NCBI GenBank assembly: GCA_028285545.1
Contig: JANQPA010000056.1
Span: forward strand, 1-47,868
DNA: 47,868 bases
Source of the DNA: Saprospiraceae bacterium
GTDB lineage: Bacteria; Bacteroidota; Bacteroidia; Chitinophagales; Saprospiraceae
Direction of reading: 5' to 3'
Shown one piece after another: positions 9,547-18,588 of the stretch. Position numbers and translations under genes: made by a program. The stretch's first letter is position 1. Each line of letters starts with the position of its first letter. The notes below the pieces were generated by a model. It was given only the letters and a program-made list of their open reading frames with translations, made no database searches and was not told where the DNA came from.

Positions 9547-11415
9547 TTATTTATCTAGTGGCACAATCGGCAAAACAACATGAGAAGGGTAATTATCAGA
9601 ATGATATACAGTATTATTTACAGTAATTGTTCTACGGTGTTTTCCTAAAGGTTCGCCTGTATTGGGATTAACGTCCCATCGTGGAAAATTACTGCTGGAA
9701 ATATCTATTCTAATTCTATGGCCCTTTTTAAAAACATTAGCTGTTGGAAAAGGATTAATAGTAAGATCATAGACTTTATTCGGCTCGATTAAATCCCTTT
9801 TGGTTCTATCATTTCGATAACTCATACGTACAATTCCATCCGTTAAATTTAAATCAAAACCTCCAGGGAAATCTTCGCTTGGTGGATAAACATCAACTAG
9901 TTTTACTGTGAAATCCGTATCCACTGCCTCACTGGAACAGTACAAGCGAATTTGAATAGGACCTATGATTTGTACATCTTCGGTTAAAGGAGCAGTTTGA
10001 AACACTAGAATATCTGGTCTGGACTTAAGCGGTAAATAGGGAGCTTTTGAACCAATAAAATCCGGGCGTTCTCTTTGATTAAATGCTCCGTCTTTCACTC
10101 GGGCGGATACATTTCCTCCCAAAGTAGGTACAGGATTTCCAGGATCAAAAGTGAAAGTTGTGGCGCTTTCCTTTTTGGCAGGAGGAGATAGAGTCAATGA
10201 ACCATCTTCATGGAAAAAATAAGAAGTAGACCTCATGGTTTTGAGTGGCCAGTTTTCGGTTTCCAGCCAATATCCTCCATGGTTTAATCTATTTTCCTTG
10301 GTTTTACTACCATCTCCAGTTCCCATTACAAAAAGTTGTATGGGTTGTTTGGGTAGATGCGATACTTCTTTATTTTTAAGTAAATAATCAAACCAATCTA
10401 ATTGATAACCTGTCCTGAAGTCGGGAATGCTGGCTGCTTGTCCAAAGTCCACCTCACCTGCAAAGGTTTTATGATTACCACCATGCGTCCATGGGCCAAT
10501 AATCAACCATTTTGGCGTATTTTGAAGTCGATTTAATTCCTGGAAATTTTGAATGGTTCCCCTCAAGAAAATATCGTACCAACCGCCAACATGCACCATT
10601 GGGACATCGGCGGTTTGTTTATAGTATTCTACCCAATTGATACCCTTTTTTTTCCAGAAATCATCATAATCCGAGTGAGTAAGTTCCTCTAAAATATAAT
10701 CCTCAAAATTAGGGGCTATAGATAAAGGACTCAATCCTTTTCTAAAAGGCCACACAGCATACCAATCCTTAATTTGTTCTAGTTTAAAATGAGCTTGTAC
10801 AACAGGATCTTCTATCTCAGCTGGAATTTGTTTCCACGCCCAGGTCAACTCTCTACCAAGTTCAAAGGCACCTCCCTGCCTTACAGCATGATCCCAGGCA
10901 TTGGTCATACCTCCCATATTCATTATCATGGCAGACAAACCTTGCGGACTTAATTTAGAAGCATCAGCCTGAGTATGTGCTCCATAGGATGTTCCCCACA
11001 TCCCAATTTTCCCATTGCTATTTTCTAGTTTGCTTAACCATTCTACCGTACTTGCTCCATCTGAAGCTTCTAATGGATTGTACTTAGTAAATTCTCCTTC
11101 AGAATCATATCTTCCTCTTAGGTCTTGGATGGCAACGATATATCCTTTTTCTACAAAAAGGTGAATAGCTGGCTTAAAACGCTCTGCGGTTTTACCATAC
11201 GGAGTACGTTGTAATAAGACAGGTAATTTTTCATTAACAGGATGACCGTCTTTCAAAGGAAAGTATAAGTCAGTGGCCAAATGAATCCCATCCTGGGTTG
11301 GAATCATTACATTTTTTGCTATTGCAATATTATCCTTTCCTTTGATCGAAATTAAATTGGGTAATTGGGAAAAAGTAAAAGTAGGAATTAATGATAGGCA
11401 AAATAGTAAATGCAT
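9547..11415 (-). CDS. Secreted CocE/NonD-family hydrolase (X-Pro dipeptidyl-peptidase-like)
   Basis: About 622 residues with signal peptide MHLLFCLSLIPTFTFSQ; an upstream ATG at 11436 adds seven residues. The N-terminal alpha/beta-hydrolase domain has the nucleophile elbow GMWGTSYGAHTQ (GTSYG), then MVHVGGWYDIFLRGT carrying the likely catalytic Asp, and IGPWTHGGNH carrying the His. The C-terminal half has the jelly-roll domain of the PepX/CocE group (FKKGHRIRIDISSSNFPRWD). Family members hydrolyse acyl esters or cleave X-Pro dipeptides; the length suits the secreted bacterial NonD group. It may take part in peptide use outside the inner membrane. Confidence 0.92.
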   Translation of the reverse strand: MHLLFCLSLIPTFTFSQLPNLISIKGKDNIAIAKNVMIPTQDGIHLATDLYFPLKDGHPVNEKLPVLLQRTPYGKTAERFKPAIHLFVEKGYIVAIQDLRGRYDSEGEFTKYNPLEASDGASTVEWLSKLENSNGKIGMWGTSYGAHTQADASKLSPQGLSAMIMNMGGMTNAWDHAVRQGGAFELGRELTWAWKQIPAEIEDPVVQAHFKLEQIKDWYAVWPFRKGLSPLSIAPNFEDYILEELTHSDYDDFWKKKGINWVEYYKQTADVPMVHVGGWYDIFLRGTIQNFQELNRLQNTPKWLIIGPWTHGGNHKTFAGEVDFGQAASIPDFRTGYQLDWFDYLLKNKEVSHLPKQPIQLFVMGTGDGSKTKENRLNHGGYWLETENWPLKTMRSTSYFFHEDGSLTLSPPAKKESATTFTFDPGNPVPTLGGNVSARVKDGAFNQRERPDFIGSKAPYLPLKSRPDILVFQTAPLTEDVQIIGPIQIRLYCSSEAVDTDFTVKLVDVYPPSEDFPGGFDLNLTDGIVRMSYRNDRTKRDLIEPNKVYDLTINPFPTANVFKKGHRIRIDISSSNFPRWDVNPNTGEPLGKHRRTITVNNTVYHSDNYPSHVVLPIVPLDK

Positions 11416-11552
11416 CCTGATTATAAATATGCTCATACCTTCTAAGTTGTTAAAAGATTAAATGCTAAATTGGTTTTATTCAAAAATAGTAGTTTAATCT
11501 ATATTCTATCCCATTATAAATTTGAAAGAAACAAAAATAGAGGTATTCGAAT

Positions 11553-13031
11553 TTAAGCTACATTCATCTTTGTCTTAGGCTGATGCGCAGCTGTATAAGC
11601 CGGGGCATCTTCCAACTGTTGTTTATGCTTACGTAGTTGATGTACCGCTAACATCAGGTAATCATACATGCCTTTGGCTGATTGATTTTGGGCAAGATCA
11701 TAACCCAGCAGATTTTTGGCATCCGTAATCAATCTTTTTAAATCTGCCCCAGTAAGACTTTTGGTTTCTTCAGAAATAGAAAATAGTTCTTCCTTAGATA
11801 ATTGAAGTGGGAAATCTTTTAATTGAAGATCAATGATTGCTTCTCTGGCCTCTCGATCTGGCAACTTCATTTCCAACCAAAGCTCCACCCGCCCGCTTCG
11901 AATTAGTGCAGGAGGCAAGCTTCCAATGTTCATGGCAGTTAAAACCAAGGTGATTTGAGCATTGGACTTAGACTCCAATCCATCTAACATGGTTAATAGA
12001 TAGCGATATAAACCTGGTTCTTCTTCATTTTCAAAAAGCAAATCACAATCATCAATAAAAATGACGCTTGGGGAATTATCCTTCGCTTGCTGGAAGGTGC
12101 GTTGAATTTGGTAGTAAAAATTACCGGTGCCACTAATTACGGTGCCATCAATTAGGAAAAACTTGCTTTGTAGACGATGAGCTAAGGCTCTTCCGATGGT
12201 TGTTTTACCAGTACCCGGAGGTCCATATAATAATACTCCTCTTTTGGGCTTTAATCCATAGGTTTGGGCCAAGTCGCTTCGCTCCAAGGGAGTAATGATG
12301 TTGATTTCAAGTTGACGAATGACCTCATCAGCTCCAAAAAGGGCATTGAAGGTGACTGGATCTACCTCTTTAGTATCTACATTGCTGCTGAGTGCATGCT
12401 TCTCTAAAAACTTAATAAAGGCATTTGTATCCTGGAAATGCTCTTTTTGTAAATGCTGGCAGGCCTGAGCCATATTGGCGGCAGACAGCCTGGGACTAAA
12501 CCTAAATACCTTATCAAAGGAAATATTTTGCAGTCTTTCTCCACAAAATTTTTGAAACAGAAAGGAGAAATCATCCACCGTAAAAGGAGGCATTTCTACT
12601 ACTTCACCATACTTGCTTAAGGGAGAAGGCAGCCATTCGGTTAAGCCCAAAATAAGTTGTTTATTAGATTGTTCTAAGGATCTGCAAACCGTATCTAAAG
12701 CGAGTTCTAAGGTGTCCGGGCGGGCCCGCTCCATACAATCTTTTAGGTAGAAAATAACTATTGAAAAATCGTCTACTACCAAGACATCATGACCTTCCAA
12801 AGCATTAATGATGGTGTGAGCAATTCCTTCTTCTATTTGAAAGGGATGTAGATTTTTTATTTGATCAAAAAAATTGGCCATGCGTAGAAAATGGGCTTTC
12901 TTTTCTCGAGCAATTTGTTTCAGAATAGTGGTTCTTCCATTACCATACTGACATTGGAAACCAATAATATTATGTTTAGAGACCAACTCCATTAGGGAGT
13001 CATAAGAAAATTGTTGTGTTGGACTAAGCAT
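11553..13031 (-). CDS. Two-module AAA ATPase with degenerate first module
   Basis: A 492-residue cytoplasmic protein. The second half (about 230-470) is a classical AAA module: Walker A GPPGTGKTT at 270-278, Walker B VIFIDDCD at 323-330, a sensor-1 region VLTAMN, and an arginine-finger region IRSGRVE near 377-383. The usual DE of Walker B reads DD. The first half also looks like a P-loop NTPase that has decayed: QYGNGRTT (about 28-35) has Arg where Walker A has Lys, and VLVVDDF (about 83-89) is Walker B-like. The plan resembles tandem AAA proteins of the Cdc48/NSF type, shorter and without their N domain. Partners are unknown; neighbours give no clue. Confidence 0.88.
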   Translation of the reverse strand: MLSPTQQFSYDSLMELVSKHNIIGFQCQYGNGRTTILKQIAREKKAHFLRMANFFDQIKNLHPFQIEEGIAHTIINALEGHDVLVVDDFSIVIFYLKDCMERARPDTLELALDTVCRSLEQSNKQLILGLTEWLPSPLSKYGEVVEMPPFTVDDFSFLFQKFCGERLQNISFDKVFRFSPRLSAANMAQACQHLQKEHFQDTNAFIKFLEKHALSSNVDTKEVDPVTFNALFGADEVIRQLEINIITPLERSDLAQTYGLKPKRGVLLYGPPGTGKTTIGRALAHRLQSKFFLIDGTVISGTGNFYYQIQRTFQQAKDNSPSVIFIDDCDLLFENEEEPGLYRYLLTMLDGLESKSNAQITLVLTAMNIGSLPPALIRSGRVELWLEMKLPDREAREAIIDLQLKDFPLQLSKEELFSISEETKSLTGADLKRLITDAKNLLGYDLAQNQSAKGMYDYLMLAVHQLRKHKQQLEDAPAYTAAHQPKTKMNVA

Positions 13032-13348
13032 TTGGTTTTTTGTAGAGCTAATTATTTATTTTGAATACGGGAATACAACAGTAGGATATTGATGGAAAGT
13101 TCCAATTGATTGAAGATTAAGGAAAATATTTAATTTACATAAGGTTTGCAACTTCAGGTATTCCATAATTGGTTATAATATTTAAGATAAGCTTTATTCA
13201 GCATTAACTAAAACAGTGAAAGTCAGTAACAGTCTGTGTGCGATAGCCAGTGTCAGAAAAAATGATCAATATGATAACCAATCAAGATACCAGGCTTCTG
13301 ACAAACCATCTCTATATTAATTTTATAATAAAGAACTAATTGCCTTTT
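13032..13348. other. Intergenic region between divergent AAA ATPase and 2OG oxygenase
   Basis: About 317 bp without a supported gene. Its middle is one copy of the dispersed intergenic repeat (13165-13268). The rest is AT-rich and should contain both divergent promoters, but no convincing TAnnTTTG box with a -33 partner was found. Confidence 0.5.
13165..13268 (+). repeat. Dispersed intergenic repeat, copy A
   Basis: Shares AACTAAAACAGTGAAA and GTGTGCGATAGC exactly with the copy at 36550-36669, along with a looser left arm ending TTTATTCAGC and a right end with an A-run followed by ATGA. It is shorter than the other copies because a central segment of about 20 bp is missing. There is no coding frame inside it. 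Confidence 0.8.
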
Positions 13349-14383
13349 ATGAAAAATAAAAAAAACACTCCTTACAATCCTCATGCTAAAGAAGCACAGC
13401 TTCGTACAGAATCTGAATCCTGGGATACCTCTTCCATTGAATTAGCAAATCAGGACGATATTCCCATCATTGACCTGGAGCCTTATTTTCTCAAACAAAG
13501 CGAAGAAGAATTAGAAAAATTGGCCGAAGAACTTTTGTATGCCAGCACAAAAGTGGGCTTTTTCTATATCGTAGGGCATGGTGTTTCTGAACAAATTATC
13601 TCCCAAACCTTTAGGGAATCCAAAAGGTTTCACAGTCTTCCTCTAGAAGAGAAAAACCAACTTAAGATGGACCGAGAGGACTGGCCTGTTGGTGGAGTAG
13701 GGTATCTTCCCTTTCAAAATCGCAAACTACCCACCCGTAAAAAGGGAAATGCAAATGAAGCTTTTATCATAAAACGACAATTGGGTAAAGCAAACATCAC
13801 CTTGAATGACAATCAATGGCCGCAGGAGTCCGCACTGCCTGGATTTAGACATAATATTGAAACCTATGCCAATACCTTGGAAAAGCTTGCTCTAAAATTG
13901 CTTCCTGTTTATGCTCGTGCTTTAAAGGTTGATACTCAATTTTTTGATGGAGGATTCAAGGGCCCTATGTACCGCTTGCGAATGACCAAATACCCCCCTA
14001 TTAAAGCTTATGAGGCCGATGAATTTGGAATAGCCCCTCATGTGGATACCACTTTCATAACCATTCTTGCCCAGGATAGCGAAGGCTTGGTCATTTTTAA
14101 TGAAAAGAAAAAAAGCTGGATGCGGGCACCAATCGTTGAAGGATCTTTTATTGTAAATACAGGAGAGCTGCTTCGGCAGTGGACCAATGATTATTTTATC
14201 AGTGTCAAACATTTTGCCAATAATAATTTTTCTGATTCACCAAGGTATTCGATTCCTTTTTTCTTCAATGCCGATGCCGATTACCGAATGCATTGTATTC
14301 CTAGTTGCTGTTCGGAAGAGAATCCACCTAAATATCCTCCTTTTTCTTACTCGGAAAGTCAGGCTACGGTACAGGGGGAGTAA
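13349..14383 (+). CDS. 2-oxoglutarate/Fe(II) oxygenase, isopenicillin N synthase-like
   Basis: About 344 residues with the two domains of the IPNS family: a DIOX_N region (IPIIDLEPYF through GFFYIVGHGV) and a C-terminal double-stranded beta-helix. The iron triad is visible as HVD in IAPHVDTTFITIL and the distal His in ISVKHFANN; the RxS motif that binds 2-oxoglutarate is RYS in SPRYSIPFFF. All catalytic positions are intact. Substrates in this family range from amino acids to flavonoids and cannot be predicted here. A TTG at 13340 would add three residues; the ATG at 13349 is preferred. It precedes ada by 60 bp on the same strand. Confidence 0.9.
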   Translation: MKNKKNTPYNPHAKEAQLRTESESWDTSSIELANQDDIPIIDLEPYFLKQSEEELEKLAEELLYASTKVGFFYIVGHGVSEQIISQTFRESKRFHSLPLEEKNQLKMDREDWPVGGVGYLPFQNRKLPTRKKGNANEAFIIKRQLGKANITLNDNQWPQESALPGFRHNIETYANTLEKLALKLLPVYARALKVDTQFFDGGFKGPMYRLRMTKYPPIKAYEADEFGIAPHVDTTFITILAQDSEGLVIFNEKKKSWMRAPIVEGSFIVNTGELLRQWTNDYFISVKHFANNNFSDSPRYSIPFFFNADADYRMHCIPSCCSEENPPKYPPFSYSESQATVQGE

Positions 14384-14443
14384 AATAAAATGCATGTCCA
14401 TTTTTCGGTAGCCAAAAGAAAGGCAAGACTTTAATTTTGTCTT

Positions 14444-15484
14444 ATGAAAAATAAATTGTCATTTCAGGAAAAATATGAAGTTATCCTTCAAAAGAATGCT
14501 CAGTATGAAGGCATTTTTTACACTGCTGTAAAAACAACGGGTATTTTTTGCAGACCTACCTGTACAGCTCGGAAACCCAAGATAGAAAACGTTGTGTTTT
14601 ATGATTCTACTGACGAAGCAATCCAAAATGGCTATCGTCCCTGTAAAGTTTGTAAACCTTTAGAAATTGCGGATGAAACGCCCCCTTATATTCAAAAAAT
14701 CCTTACAGATCTCTCTAATAATCCATTCCAGAAAATCAAAGATTATGATTTAAAACAAAGAGGAATTGAGCCCAGCAAGATTAGACGTTGGTTTAAAAAA
14801 CATCATGGGCTCACCTTTCATTCTTATCAAAGGATGCTCCGCATCAATACAGCTTATGCTAAAATATCGGAAGGTGAATCGGTTACCAATACAGCTTTTG
14901 ACTTGGGATTTGAATCTCTGAGTGGATTTAATAGTAGTTATAGAAATATACTTGGTCAACCTGCTAGCAAGGTGCAAAAAAGCATCATTCACATCACCAG
15001 ATTGACCACTCCTCTTGGTCCTATGTTTGCTTGTGCGACAAAAAAGGGCCTTTGCCTCCTTGAATTTACTAATCGAAAGATGTTAGAAACGGAGTTTAAG
15101 GATTTAGCTAAAAGATTAAATGCGGTGATTTTGCCAGGAACTAATAAATACCTTACTCAGACTCAAAAAGAACTTACCGAGTATTTTGAAAGGAAAAGAA
15201 AACAGTTTTCGGTATCCTTAGATACTCCTGGTACTGAATTTCAAATTGAAGCGTGGAAAATGCTGCAAACCATCCCTTACGGCACAACCCGTTCTTACCA
15301 GGAACAGGCCATAAAAATAAATCGACCAAAGGCTATAAGAGCAGTAGCTTCGGCCAACGGAGCAAATCGCATCTCGATCATTATTCCTTGTCATCGAGTG
15401 ATTGGGAAGGATGGAAGTTTAACTGGTTATGGAGGTGGTTTGGAACGGAAAAAATGGTTGTTGCAATTTGAACAAAAAAATTAA
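14444..15484 (+). CDS. ada: Bifunctional DNA-repair methyltransferase/regulator Ada
   Basis: A 346-residue protein with the complete E. coli Ada plan. The N-terminal zinc domain has Cys36, Cys40, Cys67 and Cys70, the same spacing as E. coli Cys38/42/69/72, so it should accept methyl groups from DNA phosphotriesters. A helix-turn-helix AraC-type segment follows (about 75-170), then an O6-alkylguanine-DNA alkyltransferase domain with IIPCHRVIG, acceptor Cys316. By family knowledge it repairs methylated DNA and, once methylated, activates repair genes. A TAATTTTG box at 14432-14439 ends only four bases before the ATG, so a leaderless transcript is possible though unproven. A perfect terminator follows directly. 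Confidence 0.95.
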   Translation: MKNKLSFQEKYEVILQKNAQYEGIFYTAVKTTGIFCRPTCTARKPKIENVVFYDSTDEAIQNGYRPCKVCKPLEIADETPPYIQKILTDLSNNPFQKIKDYDLKQRGIEPSKIRRWFKKHHGLTFHSYQRMLRINTAYAKISEGESVTNTAFDLGFESLSGFNSSYRNILGQPASKVQKSIIHITRLTTPLGPMFACATKKGLCLLEFTNRKMLETEFKDLAKRLNAVILPGTNKYLTQTQKELTEYFERKRKQFSVSLDTPGTEFQIEAWKMLQTIPYGTTRSYQEQAIKINRPKAIRAVASANGANRISIIIPCHRVIGKDGSLTGYGGGLERKKWLLQFEQKN

Positions 15485-15526
15485 AAAAAATAATTAGTGA
15501 GGCCAGCCTCACTAATTATTTTTTTT
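15483..15526. terminator. Perfect 20-bp bidirectional terminator
   Basis: The arm at 15483-15502 (eight A, then TAATTAGTGAGG) pairs perfectly with 15507-15526 (CCTCACTAATTA, then eight T) around a CCAG loop. The A/T tracts give a U-run on either strand. The structure overlaps the stop codons of both convergent genes, ada (15482-15484) and the VCBS protein (15526-15528). Confidence 0.93.
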
Positions 15527-17109
15527 TAATTTTCAATAAGCTTGTATCGTTCTCCCACCTCTAAAGAATTAATTTCTTCCACCGTTCCGGAAGGCCAATA
15601 TATGACTGCTTTTTCTATTTTTTTGGCATCTCCTAATCCAAAAAATAATTCCATAGAAGACTGACTTCGCCATCCATCCTGGGAACGAACTTCTCTCATC
15701 AGTTTGTGCTTACCTTCTGAATTTTGAAAATGAAGCTCCACACGTGTTCCAATAGCTGAGCTATTAGACTTACTACCCTGAAGACGAAGAGCGATGAAAT
15801 TGCCTGTGGTACTTTCATTTCTAAAAAGAAGATTTTCTTCTCCCTCACCAGGTTTACCTGGCCAATTCCCCACTACTAAATCCAGATCCCCGTCTAAATC
15901 ATAATCAGAGGTAGCTACCATAGAGGCATACCATGCTCTTTTTTCAAAAGTCTCTAGATTAATGCGCTTGAAAGTGTGCCCTCCCTGATTAAGATAAATA
16001 AAAGGAGATCTACCCCAGTTGGCCACTATAATATCTTGGTAGCCGTCATTATTTAAATCTGCCCAAAGGGAATGAAAAGCAGTACTTGAGTTTTTACTGA
16101 GGTCGCCGCAATCACATCTGTCAAAACGCCCATTTCCCTGATTGGCATACATCCTATTAGGCTCAGCTCGGTTAAAGGATTGGAAAAGATCCCAATCACC
16201 GTCGTTATCAAAGTCAGCCCAGGCGCCTGTAAAACCTATGTAGGATATTCCTGAAGAAGCAGTTGAAGGAACTTCATAGGTAAATAAGGGAACAGTATCT
16301 TTTTCAAAGTTTCCTCTGCCAAGGTTTTTATACATTCTCACCGGTCGACCTGCTACATAAAGATCTAAATCCCCATCTAAATCATAATCTACAAAGGTGC
16401 CCCCACCTGATTGAAATTCATTTTCAGTAACTGGACTATTTGCCAATAGTTCGAAGGAATTGCCTTTGTGGTTTTTATAAAGAAAATCTTTTTGCCTTCG
16501 GGTCAGCCCTCCATTAGCAACAAATAAATCTACATATCCGTCATTGTCAATGTCTCCCCAGGAAGAGGCAAATGAGGACCCGCCTTCTTTAGACGGTAAA
16601 GCATTTTTCAGTTCTAAAAATGAACCTTTCCCCTGATTTAGATATAAAAAATTATCCTGCTCTCTTTGGTTAGGAATAAAGACATCCAGAAGCCCGTCAT
16701 TATTAAAATCGGCCCAGGCACTGCCGGAAGAGAAGCCCATGTCATTGGATAAGGCATTTTTAACAACCCTAAATTTGCCATTATCATTTTCATACAACCA
16801 ATTGGTTTGTTCTATTGCACTGTCCTTTGATACATCATATCCATTGGTGGCAAAAGCATCATCGTCTCCATCATTATCAAAATCTACCCAGGAAATTCCT
16901 CCAGTGCTTGCTCGATTCTTCATGATTTCTGAATCTTCGACCAATACAAAATGGAGCCCCTCATTATTGATAGTTTCTTTATCAGGATTTGTTATGGAGA
17001 CCTCCTTGCTGCTTAATTCTTTAGATGGTGGATTGCTAGTCTTTAAATTTATGGCATAGCCAATGCATAGAAATAATAAAATACCTATGATTAAAAAATA
17101 TCGTTTCAT
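15526..17109 (-). CDS. Secreted VCBS/FG-GAP propeller with ASPIC-UnbV domain (CRTAC1 family)
   Basis: A 527-residue exported protein with an N-terminal hydrophobic segment (MKRYFLIIGILLFLCIGYA). Seven FG-GAP/VCBS-type repeats carry calcium-binding loops of the DxDxDGxxD kind: DFDNDGDDD, DFNNDGLLD, DIDNDGYVD, DYDLDGDLD, DFDNDGDWD, DLNNDGYQD and DYDLDGDLD. The C-terminus (from about NFIALRLQGSK) is the ASPIC/UnbV domain ending VIYWPSGTVEEI. This matches CRTAC1-like proteins of marine Bacteroidota, thought to be cell-surface or extracellular binding proteins. No T9SS tail is seen. It lies downstream of a small secreted protein on the same strand. Confidence 0.92.
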   Translation of the reverse strand: MKRYFLIIGILLFLCIGYAINLKTSNPPSKELSSKEVSITNPDKETINNEGLHFVLVEDSEIMKNRASTGGISWVDFDNDGDDDAFATNGYDVSKDSAIEQTNWLYENDNGKFRVVKNALSNDMGFSSGSAWADFNNDGLLDVFIPNQREQDNFLYLNQGKGSFLELKNALPSKEGGSSFASSWGDIDNDGYVDLFVANGGLTRRQKDFLYKNHKGNSFELLANSPVTENEFQSGGGTFVDYDLDGDLDLYVAGRPVRMYKNLGRGNFEKDTVPLFTYEVPSTASSGISYIGFTGAWADFDNDGDWDLFQSFNRAEPNRMYANQGNGRFDRCDCGDLSKNSSTAFHSLWADLNNDGYQDIIVANWGRSPFIYLNQGGHTFKRINLETFEKRAWYASMVATSDYDLDGDLDLVVGNWPGKPGEGEENLLFRNESTTGNFIALRLQGSKSNSSAIGTRVELHFQNSEGKHKLMREVRSQDGWRSQSSMELFFGLGDAKKIEKAVIYWPSGTVEEINSLEVGERYKLIEN

Positions 17110-17145
17110 ACTTTACTTAATTTTTTAAACCCAAACAAATCTCAT

Positions 17146-17169
17146 TACTCAATACCCACTACTCAATAC
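17146..17169. repeat. Short intergenic direct repeat TACTCAATAC
   Basis: TACTCAATAC occurs at 17146-17155 and 17160-17169, period 14, in the spacer between two co-directional genes. A reverse-complement relative (GAGTATTGTGTATTGAG) sits at 42045-42061, so the motif recurs in another spacer. Confidence 0.55.
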
Positions 17170-17174
17170 TAATT

Positions 17175-17597
17175 TTAATTATTGATGTAGGAGCTTGAGT
17201 CTCCACTAAGCGCATCAAATTTTATTTTTACCTGACTCTTGAAATTTTTCTCGGAAAGGTATTCCACGTAAACAAATCGGATATCCTTAGAGTACTTATT
17301 ATAGGTAGGCATGGACTTAAACTTGATTTGAAAACAAGCGTCATTCCACTTATTTTCATAGCCCAAAAATTGAATAAGAGTTTGTAGTGAATTTAATTCC
17401 TCATCTGCCAGCATTTGCTTAACAGAGCTAAATTGATCACTAAAAACCTCCTTCTTATTCTGACCGACATCTTCTATTGAAATGCTTAACTTAATATCAC
17501 CCGGATTTGGACAATAAAGGGTAGTGGTTGAGTTTTGACCATGGGTGATATGGCTTGTCAAAACTAAAGACAGAAAAAAGAGGAAAGTCCTTTTCAT
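17175..17597 (-). CDS. Small secreted protein of unknown function
   Basis: A 140-residue protein with a clear signal peptide (MKRTFLFFLSLVLTSHITHG, then Q). The mature part is polar, with two cysteines (YCPNPGD, NDACFQIKF) that could form a disulfide, and ends in a Ser/Asp-rich tail. No family was recognised. It is upstream of the VCBS/ASPIC gene with a 65-bp spacer and may share its transcript. High confidence as a gene, none as to function. Confidence 0.75.
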   Translation of the reverse strand: MKRTFLFFLSLVLTSHITHGQNSTTTLYCPNPGDIKLSISIEDVGQNKKEVFSDQFSSVKQMLADEELNSLQTLIQFLGYENKWNDACFQIKFKSMPTYNKYSKDIRFVYVEYLSEKNFKSQVKIKFDALSGDSSSYINN

Positions 17598-17692
17598 AAT
17601 AACATGGTTTGAGAAACAAAATAATTTCTCCCCAAATTTATTCCTCTTAAGTATTCATGCCTTGGAAAAAAACGACAAGCTATTTTTATCAC

Positions 17693-17749
17693 AATATTTA
17701 ATGTTACATAGGTTTTGCCAATAGCAAAACCTATGTAACATTAAATATT
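17693..17749. repeat. Perfect 26-bp inverted repeat overlapping AraC stop codon
   Basis: 17693-17718 pairs without mismatch with 17724-17749 around a CAATA loop; the stem contains TGTTACATAGGTTTTGC. The AraC gene stop codon (17741-17743) lies in the right arm. There is no U-tract directly after the stem in the minus direction, so although it may stop transcription of the AraC gene, its length and perfection are unusual for a terminator. Confidence 0.85.
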
Positions 17750-18580
17750 ATTTAGCCTCCTTTTTTTAATGACCCCTGGAGTTTGGCCATGAAGTTGATG
17801 AAAATCGTTAATCATATGAGCTTCATCAAAATAGCCACATTGATGAGCTATGGAAGAAATAGATCTCAAAGGAGTATCAAGAATGATTTGAAGGGCCAAT
17901 TGGTAGCGATAAATTTTTTGTAATTGTTTTGCAGTAATTCCAATATGCTGATTAAATAGTCTTTCCAATCGTTTTGAATTTACATCGAATGCTTTAGCAA
18001 GGGATTGAATCCTCAATTCAGGTTGATTTTGCATATAGAACACTAGTTCAGGAATAATGCCAGGAACTGATTTGTAATCTTTAATTTTATTTAAAAAAAA
18101 CTGATTAAGCTTGTCAATAGCCTCCTTTTTATAACCTATATGTGCAAGCTCAATAACAGGTTCCAACACATTGCCCAAAACATCCTGAGCATCAATCAAT
18201 CCGTGGCGAAACTCTTTTAATGCATTGGAGAGAAAGGCAGATGCACCCCATGGATAAAATCGGATACCTAGGACGGCAGAAGTAGCAGAAGCCTTAAAAA
18301 CTCTAAATTGGTCTGTGGGACCAATAATAGTAGCATGGGGCAGAGAAATTGTTTTATCTCCATTAAGCTGGAAAGGATCTTGATATTGTAGAATTAGATC
18401 CATACAACCGTCGGGTACAATATGCTGTTTGCTTGCCTTGTTGGCATCATATGTACGTTCAAAAAACCAATAATATTTAATGAATTTACTTAACCTTAAA
18501 TCGGGTAATATTTCAGAAAATTTTATCAATAAGGGTTGTTTTTGAATTGAAAGAAGGTATTCACGAATATCTTCTTTCAA
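17741..18580 (-). CDS. AraC-family transcriptional regulator (DUF6597-like N-domain)
   Basis: A 279-residue regulator. The N-terminal half (PDLRLSKFIKYYWFFE, HIVPDGCMDLILQY, ATIIGPTDQF, LGIRFYPWGASAFL) is the domain often paired with AraC HTHs in Bacteroidota, related to the Ada/AraC ligand-sensing fold. The C-terminal AraC HTH runs from about 195 (LRIQSLAKAFDVNSKRLERLF) to the second helix-turn-helix (ISSIAHQCGYFDEAHMINDF). It begins eight bases after the upstream serine hydrolase on the same strand, so the two are almost certainly one operon and the hydrolase or its product may relate to the sensed signal. Its tail is embedded in a long hairpin. Confidence 0.92.
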   Translation of the reverse strand: MKEDIREYLLSIQKQPLLIKFSEILPDLRLSKFIKYYWFFERTYDANKASKQHIVPDGCMDLILQYQDPFQLNGDKTISLPHATIIGPTDQFRVFKASATSAVLGIRFYPWGASAFLSNALKEFRHGLIDAQDVLGNVLEPVIELAHIGYKKEAIDKLNQFFLNKIKDYKSVPGIIPELVFYMQNQPELRIQSLAKAFDVNSKRLERLFNQHIGITAKQLQKIYRYQLALQIILDTPLRSISSIAHQCGYFDEAHMINDFHQLHGQTPGVIKKRRLNNI

Positions 18581-18588
18581 TTTAAGAA

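Noticed and set aside
13349-15484. Possible AlkB-Ada alkylation-repair operon (2OG oxygenase next to Ada)
   Set aside because: The oxygenase has the DIOX_N plus HVD...H...RYS layout of the isopenicillin N synthase family, is about 344 residues, and lacks AlkB features. Adjacency alone does not show a repair role.
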